DNA from: Bacteroidaceae bacterium
GTDB taxonomy: Bacteria; Bacteroidota; Bacteroidia; Bacteroidales; Bacteroidaceae
Assembly (NCBI GenBank): GCA_017520935.1
Contig: JAFXEF010000052.1
Span: forward strand, 18,313-82,312
Length of the DNA stretch: 64,000 nucleotides
Direction: 5' to 3'
Shown here: one piece after another, positions 59,575-64,000 of the stretch
How the letters are laid out: each line of letters starts with the position of its first letter
Numbering within the stretch: position 1 is the first letter of the stretch
The notes under the pieces: generated by a model
Database searches by the model: none
What the model was told of the DNA's origin: nothing
Seen by the model: the letters and a program-made list of their open reading frames with translations, nothing else
Made by a program: the position numbers and the translations under genes

Positions 59575-60531
59575 ATGAAAAAGAGTATTTTATTTTATGT
59601 AATGTTGGCGTTCAGTGTGCTGACAGCGACAGCACAGCAGAAAGTCGTTTTTTGTGAAGAGTTTGAATACATCTCGGGTGAAGCTTCTGAGGCCGATGCC
59701 GTGAAGGTACGTAGTGCAGCTATGAACGGTGTGTCTACGAGCCGTCGGGCATCGATCATCGATGCGGTCAATTCGGAGATAGGGAGAGACCGCACGAACA
59801 CTGCCGAAGAGAGCATGATGCGTCGGGAGTCTATACGGATGATGGGGGGAACCCACATCATGTACGGAAGGGTCAACTCCTCGAAAGAGAGCCATGAAGT
59901 GGTGAAGGGCAGCGAGAAGAATCACGATAAGTATACTCGCACCATAAGTTTCACCATCGTATTGACTGATATTGCCAGCGGTGAGCAGGTGAGCCGTGAC
60001 TTTCAAGTGAGCGATTCACAATATGATGATGCAGCGAAAGCACATAGCAAAGCAATCGGCCAGGTTGACAATCAGGTGTGGGCATATATCAGAGAGTACT
60101 TCCCACTGAAATCGCATGTGCTGGATGAGGGATTTGTGAAGCAGAAGGACGAAATGCAGTATTGCTATATCTCTTTGGGCTCGGCCGACAAGGTGGTCAA
60201 GGGCGACTATTTCGATGTCTACAAAGTGGCATTGGTTGCTGGCGAACAGGTGGAGAGCAAGATTGGCGAAATGGAAATCGTGGAGGTCAGTGGTACCCAT
60301 GTCGCTAAATGTCAGGTGAAGAAAGGAGGAGCTGAAGTGCTTCTTGCCATGAACGAATATCTTGACATCAAGTTCCGCGACCCCAAACATGCCGAGCCGT
60401 TGCGTGTCAAGTCGGCAACCAAGGGTGATACCGTTTGGCAGAAGATTGGTTATGCTGCCGGTGGTGTGGTAGGAACCGCATTGGGTGTATATGCTGTCTT
60501 CCTCGAAGAGTTGGGGGGAGCAGCCGAATAA
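59575..60531 (+). CDS. Exported CsgG/LpoB-like protein
   Basis: A 318-residue protein with signal peptide (MKKSILFYVMLAFSVLTATA). The first half resembles the CsgG/LpoB (TolB-N-like) fold: IDAVNSEIGRDRTNTA...GTHIMYGRVNSS, ISFTIVLTDIASGEQVS. The second half (about 185-280) is a beta domain with SLGSADKVVKGDYFDVYK. A hydrophobic C-terminal helix (YAAGGVVGTALGVYAVFLEEL) may insert in a membrane. Fold call is moderate. Confidence 0.8.
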   Translation: MKKSILFYVMLAFSVLTATAQQKVVFCEEFEYISGEASEADAVKVRSAAMNGVSTSRRASIIDAVNSEIGRDRTNTAEESMMRRESIRMMGGTHIMYGRVNSSKESHEVVKGSEKNHDKYTRTISFTIVLTDIASGEQVSRDFQVSDSQYDDAAKAHSKAIGQVDNQVWAYIREYFPLKSHVLDEGFVKQKDEMQYCYISLGSADKVVKGDYFDVYKVALVAGEQVESKIGEMEIVEVSGTHVAKCQVKKGGAEVLLAMNEYLDIKFRDPKHAEPLRVKSATKGDTVWQKIGYAAGGVVGTALGVYAVFLEELGGAAE

Positions 60532-60551
60532 GTAACCTATAATAGCAATAA

Positions 60552-61808
60552 ATGATGAAAAGAAATAGTTTGTTGACCTTGTTGCTCCTCCTCTGCACCG
60601 GTGCTTTCGCGCAGGGAGAGGGGTTCTTGCAGGTGGTGTCCAAGGTGTCTGGCGACAATGAGACAATCACGCTCTCCTCGACCGGTATGGCAGAAGATAG
60701 GGACGATGTGTATAAGAATGCCGTCAAGTCGGCTTTCTACACCCTGTTCTATACGGGTGTGCCCGGAGTCAATGAGGGTAAGCCGTTGGTGGAGTGCGAG
60801 AATCTGCTCTATACGAACACGTTCTTCAACAGCCAGTACAAATGCCAGTACTACGTCAGTGCCCAAACCGAGGATGTCAGACCTCGAAGAGAGGACGGTA
60901 TCTTTCGTGCTACATACAATGTGACGATTGCATATAGCCGCCTGTTGACCGATATGCGGCAGAATAGGGTATATGACTGTGAAACAGCTCCTGTCGTCTT
61001 GCCGACGATTATGACCATTCCCTATGTGAGGCAAGGTGAGAGTCTTAAAAACGTACTCCAGAATAAACCCGATTTACGTGACGCAGTCAGCAGAGTTCAG
61101 GATGGATTCCGCTCTCGCGGAGTACGTACTATGGACTTTGAAGCTCGCTTGACAGGTGGGCAGGGTATGGATGAATATGAGAACAATGCCGGTGTAGCCG
61201 AATCGAATGACCGGCAGATGGCGCTGGCAGAGGGTACGGATGTCTATGTAGAGGTAGATATGAACAAAGAAACTGTAGGCGCGGGTACCAGTGTAAGGTT
61301 CATACTGAAAGCCTATCGTACAGAGTCTGGTGAAGTTCTGGCTACCAAGAGCGCGACGTTCGGGCCTTTGAAAAATTACGAATTGCACAAATGTTATGAC
61401 AGGTTAGAGGATGAAGTGTTGCCCGATTTCTTGGATGACATCTGCAATGGTATTGTCCCAGAACCTGGTTCTGAACAACCTGCCGGCAGTGTAGCCATGC
61501 GCTTTGCCATCGATGGCAACTCGGCCACAACGATGGACTCCCGCTTTGGCCCTAACAACTATGCCTTGCGAGATATCATCCGCCAGTGGATTCGTAGGAA
61601 TGCCCATAATGCCGACTACAGCACTCCGAGAATCGTGGCTGAAGAGATAATCTACGACTATGTCATGATGCCGCCCGTAGATGCTGATGGCATCCGAATG
61701 GATGCGGCTCAGTACGCTTTCCTCCTCGAATCTTACTTGAAGGAGGATATGCAGGTCGAGTGCAGCAGCCGCGTCATCGGCAATAGAATATTGTTCACCA
61801 TATACTGA
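60552..61808 (+). CDS. Exported DUF6175-like protein
   Basis: A 418-residue protein with signal peptide (MMKRNSLLTLLLLLCTGAFAQ). Two alpha/beta parts: about 25-150 (ITLSSTGMAEDRDDVYKNAVKSAFYTLFY, an LPP20/FlgT-like pattern of repeated helix and strand) and about 160-300 (PTIMTIPYVRQGESLKNVL, ALAEGTDVYVEVDM). Annotated families of this form in Bacteroidales are called DUF6175; function unknown. Starts 20 bp after the CsgG-like gene. Confidence 0.8.
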   Translation: MMKRNSLLTLLLLLCTGAFAQGEGFLQVVSKVSGDNETITLSSTGMAEDRDDVYKNAVKSAFYTLFYTGVPGVNEGKPLVECENLLYTNTFFNSQYKCQYYVSAQTEDVRPRREDGIFRATYNVTIAYSRLLTDMRQNRVYDCETAPVVLPTIMTIPYVRQGESLKNVLQNKPDLRDAVSRVQDGFRSRGVRTMDFEARLTGGQGMDEYENNAGVAESNDRQMALAEGTDVYVEVDMNKETVGAGTSVRFILKAYRTESGEVLATKSATFGPLKNYELHKCYDRLEDEVLPDFLDDICNGIVPEPGSEQPAGSVAMRFAIDGNSATTMDSRFGPNNYALRDIIRQWIRRNAHNADYSTPRIVAEEIIYDYVMMPPVDADGIRMDAAQYAFLLESYLKEDMQVECSSRVIGNRILFTIY

Positions 61809-61814
61809 TAGCTT

Positions 61815-63158
61815 ATGAAACGCTTATATGTCTTGTTTGGCCTGTTATGGCTGATGGGAGCCTCGCTCCATGCCCAGGCACCGGCTTGGGTTACCTCCCG
61901 TCCCGTGTCTGATAATGCCTATGTAGGTATCGGCATGGCATCGATTGCCGATGATGACTATGTGCAGAAAGCCACACATAACGCATTGGCCGATATCGCC
62001 TCGCAGATAGCTGTCAGGGTGGAGGCCAACTCGTTATTGCGCACCGTGGATGTGGACGGACATTCGCGCGAGCTCTTCGAGGAGAAGATACGCGGCTCGC
62101 TCATAGGATGGATCGAGGGTCACGAGCTGAAAGGCTCGTACCAGTCGGGCGATACCTATTACGTATACTACACACTGGACAAGGCCACCTATCGGAAGAA
62201 GGCCGAGGCCAAGCGCACTGCGGCCGTCCGCACTGGTATGGACTATCTCGACAAGGGACGTGAGGCCGAAGAGATGATGAACCTCGTGCAGGCAGCCCAG
62301 CTCTATTGCAAGGGATTAGAGACTGTGGAGCCGTGGATGTTTATGGAGCTGACCGCCAATGACGGAGGGCTTCAGGTGAATGTCCCTGTAGAGCTTTATC
62401 AGGCTCTCGTCAGTGTGTGCTCCGGTATGGCCATCACCACCAATACGGTGCAGGTCGAGGGCGAGCCGTTCAAGCCGGTGGCTACCCCTATTGCCGGCTG
62501 CCTGTCCAAAAACGGAGTGGTGGTGCCCAACATGAAGCTCAAGCTGGCCTTCGTCAAGGGTACCGGTGAGGTGTCAGAACCCATACAGACCGACCATACG
62601 GGTACGGCCGAGTTCTATGTCACCAACATCGCCTCTAACCTGCCGGTGCAGGAGCTTCGCATCAGCATGGATGACTCGTTCCTCGCTACACTCCCCGAGG
62701 TGTACCGCAAGCTGATAGATACCGCCACCTGGCCTTCGGCCAAGATAACCCTTACCTTGAAGAGTGCACCGGTGACAGCCTACCTCTATATCAACGAGAA
62801 CCACGACTTGGAGGGTGCCGAGCGACAGATCCGCAGCCTGTTGGCCAACAACCATTTCGCACTCATCGAAGACCCGGATGCAGCCACCTGCTTCATCGAC
62901 CTGTCGAGCAGTATCGATATGGGGACAGTGGTGTCCGGTGGTATGTACGACCTCAATGCCTGCTATTGCACCTTGGTGCTGAAGATATACAACAACCAGA
63001 CGCAGGTGCAGCTGCTCGACTATTCGGTCAACGATGTCAAGGTCCTGGTGCCTGTAGACAAGACTGCAGGTCAGAGTATAGCACAGTGTGTGAGAGAGGT
63101 GATGAGGAGGGTCAACCGCGAATTGCCTGCCAAACTGAGAAACATGAATATCCAATAA
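61815..63158 (+). CDS. Exported LPP20-domain protein
   Basis: A 447-residue protein with signal peptide (MKRLYVLFGLLWLMGASLHA). An LPP20-like domain comes first (about 22-150: PAWVTSRPVSDNAYVGIGMAS, THNALADIASQIAVRVEAN, YVYYTLDKATYR). A carboxypeptidase-like beta domain may follow (about 215-310), and then an alpha/beta domain (about 320-440). LPP20 domains occur in the outer-membrane proteins FlgP and Lpp20. Starts 6 bp after the DUF6175-like gene. Confidence 0.85.
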   Translation: MKRLYVLFGLLWLMGASLHAQAPAWVTSRPVSDNAYVGIGMASIADDDYVQKATHNALADIASQIAVRVEANSLLRTVDVDGHSRELFEEKIRGSLIGWIEGHELKGSYQSGDTYYVYYTLDKATYRKKAEAKRTAAVRTGMDYLDKGREAEEMMNLVQAAQLYCKGLETVEPWMFMELTANDGGLQVNVPVELYQALVSVCSGMAITTNTVQVEGEPFKPVATPIAGCLSKNGVVVPNMKLKLAFVKGTGEVSEPIQTDHTGTAEFYVTNIASNLPVQELRISMDDSFLATLPEVYRKLIDTATWPSAKITLTLKSAPVTAYLYINENHDLEGAERQIRSLLANNHFALIEDPDAATCFIDLSSSIDMGTVVSGGMYDLNACYCTLVLKIYNNQTQVQLLDYSVNDVKVLVPVDKTAGQSIAQCVREVMRRVNRELPAKLRNMNIQ

Positions 63159-63180
63159 CCAACTTCTAAAAAACATTGTT

Positions 63181-63729
63181 ATGAAAAAGATTGCTTATGT
63201 AATGGTGGCTGTCGTAGCCCTGAGTATGACAGCTTGTGGCTCATCGAAGAAGGTGGAGCGCGAAAGCCCTATCGAGACCTTTGTGCAGCCCTGCTCTGAA
63301 CTGAAGACGGCAGATGGCATGCTCCGTGCCTGGGGCATGGGACGTTCCGACAATGAGACGACAGCCCGCACGAAAGCTAAGATGCAGGCTTCTGCCGAAT
63401 TGGCCGAACAGCTGCAACGGGTGGTGCTGGCGACAGCCGAAGATTATACGACCGAACTTTCAGGAGGGATAGACGCTGCTTCCAAGAGACTCCTTGAGAG
63501 CACTGTAAAGACTGTAACCAAACAAACGCTCACCGGCACGGTCATCGTGTGTGATGAGTGGCACAAAGATGAACAGACGGGACTCATCACCAATTATGTC
63601 ACTATGGAGATTGACGGGGAGGAGTTCCTCAACAACCTCTACAAGAAGTTGGAAGACAACAAATCGGTCAATGTGGACAAGGAGCTGCTCACGCGACTCT
63701 TCATGAAGCAAATAGGCAAAAAGCTCTAA
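63181..63729 (+). CDS. LPP20-like lipoprotein
   Basis: A 182-residue lipoprotein with lipobox LSMTAC (Cys19). The domain (about 45-165: LRAWGMGRSDNETTARTKAKMQASAELAEQLQRVVLATAEDYTTELS) has the LPP20 helix-strand order. It is probably anchored in the outer membrane. Last gene of the operon; terminator follows at 63764. Confidence 0.85.
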   Translation: MKKIAYVMVAVVALSMTACGSSKKVERESPIETFVQPCSELKTADGMLRAWGMGRSDNETTARTKAKMQASAELAEQLQRVVLATAEDYTTELSGGIDAASKRLLESTVKTVTKQTLTGTVIVCDEWHKDEQTGLITNYVTMEIDGEEFLNNLYKKLEDNKSVNVDKELLTRLFMKQIGKKL

Positions 63730-63763
63730 GACCCCTAAATCCTATATAAGGAACACCACAGGT

Positions 63764-63801
63764 AGCCCGCCATTGACAGCATGTCGATGGCGGGCTTTTT
63801 C
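63764..63801 (+). terminator. Terminator of the 54408-63729 operon
   Basis: Stem AGCCCGCCAT / ATGGCGGGCT (63764-63773, 63787-63796), inner pairs TGACA / TGTC, then T5. Confidence 0.92.
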
Positions 63802-63913
63802 TATCCTGTCTGCACTACCGGATTGTGCTGACTCTTTCCCTCGCGCAGATTCTTTTCGCACACAAATATAAATCAGAGGTGCGAGACTGCAGTCATCACT
63901 GAAGGCAAACGGT

Positions 63914-63950
63914 GATCATAAGTTAAGATAAAATTAATCATAAGTTATGA
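63914..63950. repeat. Two units of the AATCATAAGTT repeat at the window edge
   Basis: ATCATAAGTT at 63915 and at 63937, 22 bp apart, the second with the palindromic form AATCATAAGTTATGATG. Same core as the array at 18331-18414. Confidence 0.65.
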
Positions 63951-64000
63951 TGGATTTTAGCTTAAGTGGAGATCCACATATTAAAACTCTTGGATAGAGA

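Overview
The window is chromosomal DNA from a member of the Bacteroidales (Bacteroidota). The evidence is: promoters of the Bacteroidota type (TTTG, about 19-20 bp, TAnnTTTG); few Shine-Dalgarno sequences; a tmRNA with tag GENNYALAA; Rho with a long disordered N-terminal insert; a predicted Lnb-type lipoprotein N-acyltransferase; and many lineage-typical families (SusC-like/OMP beta-barrels, BACON lipoprotein, IgA peptidase M64, DUF1599, PepSY-like, golvesin-type amidase). Genus cannot be fixed from the sequence alone. No rRNA or tRNA gene, CRISPR array, plasmid origin or prophage was seen; tmRNA is the only stable RNA gene.

Layout. 1-7016: the 3' part of an ABC-F ATPase gene and a DUF3805-like gene (minus), then rho, an SDR oxidoreductase and an aldehyde dehydrogenase (plus). 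7168-14722: a minus-strand run trpS, coaX, outer-membrane barrel, TPR protein, lptC and a PpiD-like foldase, centred on cell-envelope biogenesis. 14872-18108: an Lnb-like protein fused to a phosphatase-like domain, facing a PepSY-like gene. 18599-25485: recG, M23/LysM peptidase, DUF1599, DoxX-like protein, tpiA, SPOR protein, folE. 25558-31099: dnaG and a Wzc/Wza pair (minus). 31290-35456: a conserved gene, a UDG-like gene, zapB-like, zapA, rny and ssrA. 35704-41168: golvesin/amidase protein, M64 peptidase and convergent ilvE. 41412-52082: an accessory-looking stretch with a sigma/anti-sigma-like module, BACON lipoprotein, a REP-associated (RAYT) transposase, a TonB-type barrel, a zeta-toxin-like kinase with a small partner, TfoX-N, LuxR regulator and glutathione peroxidase. 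52153-53673: an isopropylmalate/citramalate synthase family gene whose upstream region resembles that of ilvE.

The most interesting part is 54408-63729: seven co-directional genes between one promoter and one strong terminator. They encode an MltC-like lytic transglycosylase, a zinc-ribbon/SPFH-like coiled-coil protein, a zinc-ribbon membrane protein with a periplasmic Sel1-like tail, and four exported proteins (CsgG/LpoB-like, DUF6175-like, LPP20-like, and an LPP20-like lipoprotein). Together they look like a cytoplasm-to-outer-membrane assembly that I cannot match to a described machine. Other points worth a look are two arrays of exactly 21-bp palindromic repeats, REP-like palindromes (one inserted in frame inside a gene) in the same window as a RAYT gene, and a shared upstream module at two branched-chain amino-acid genes.
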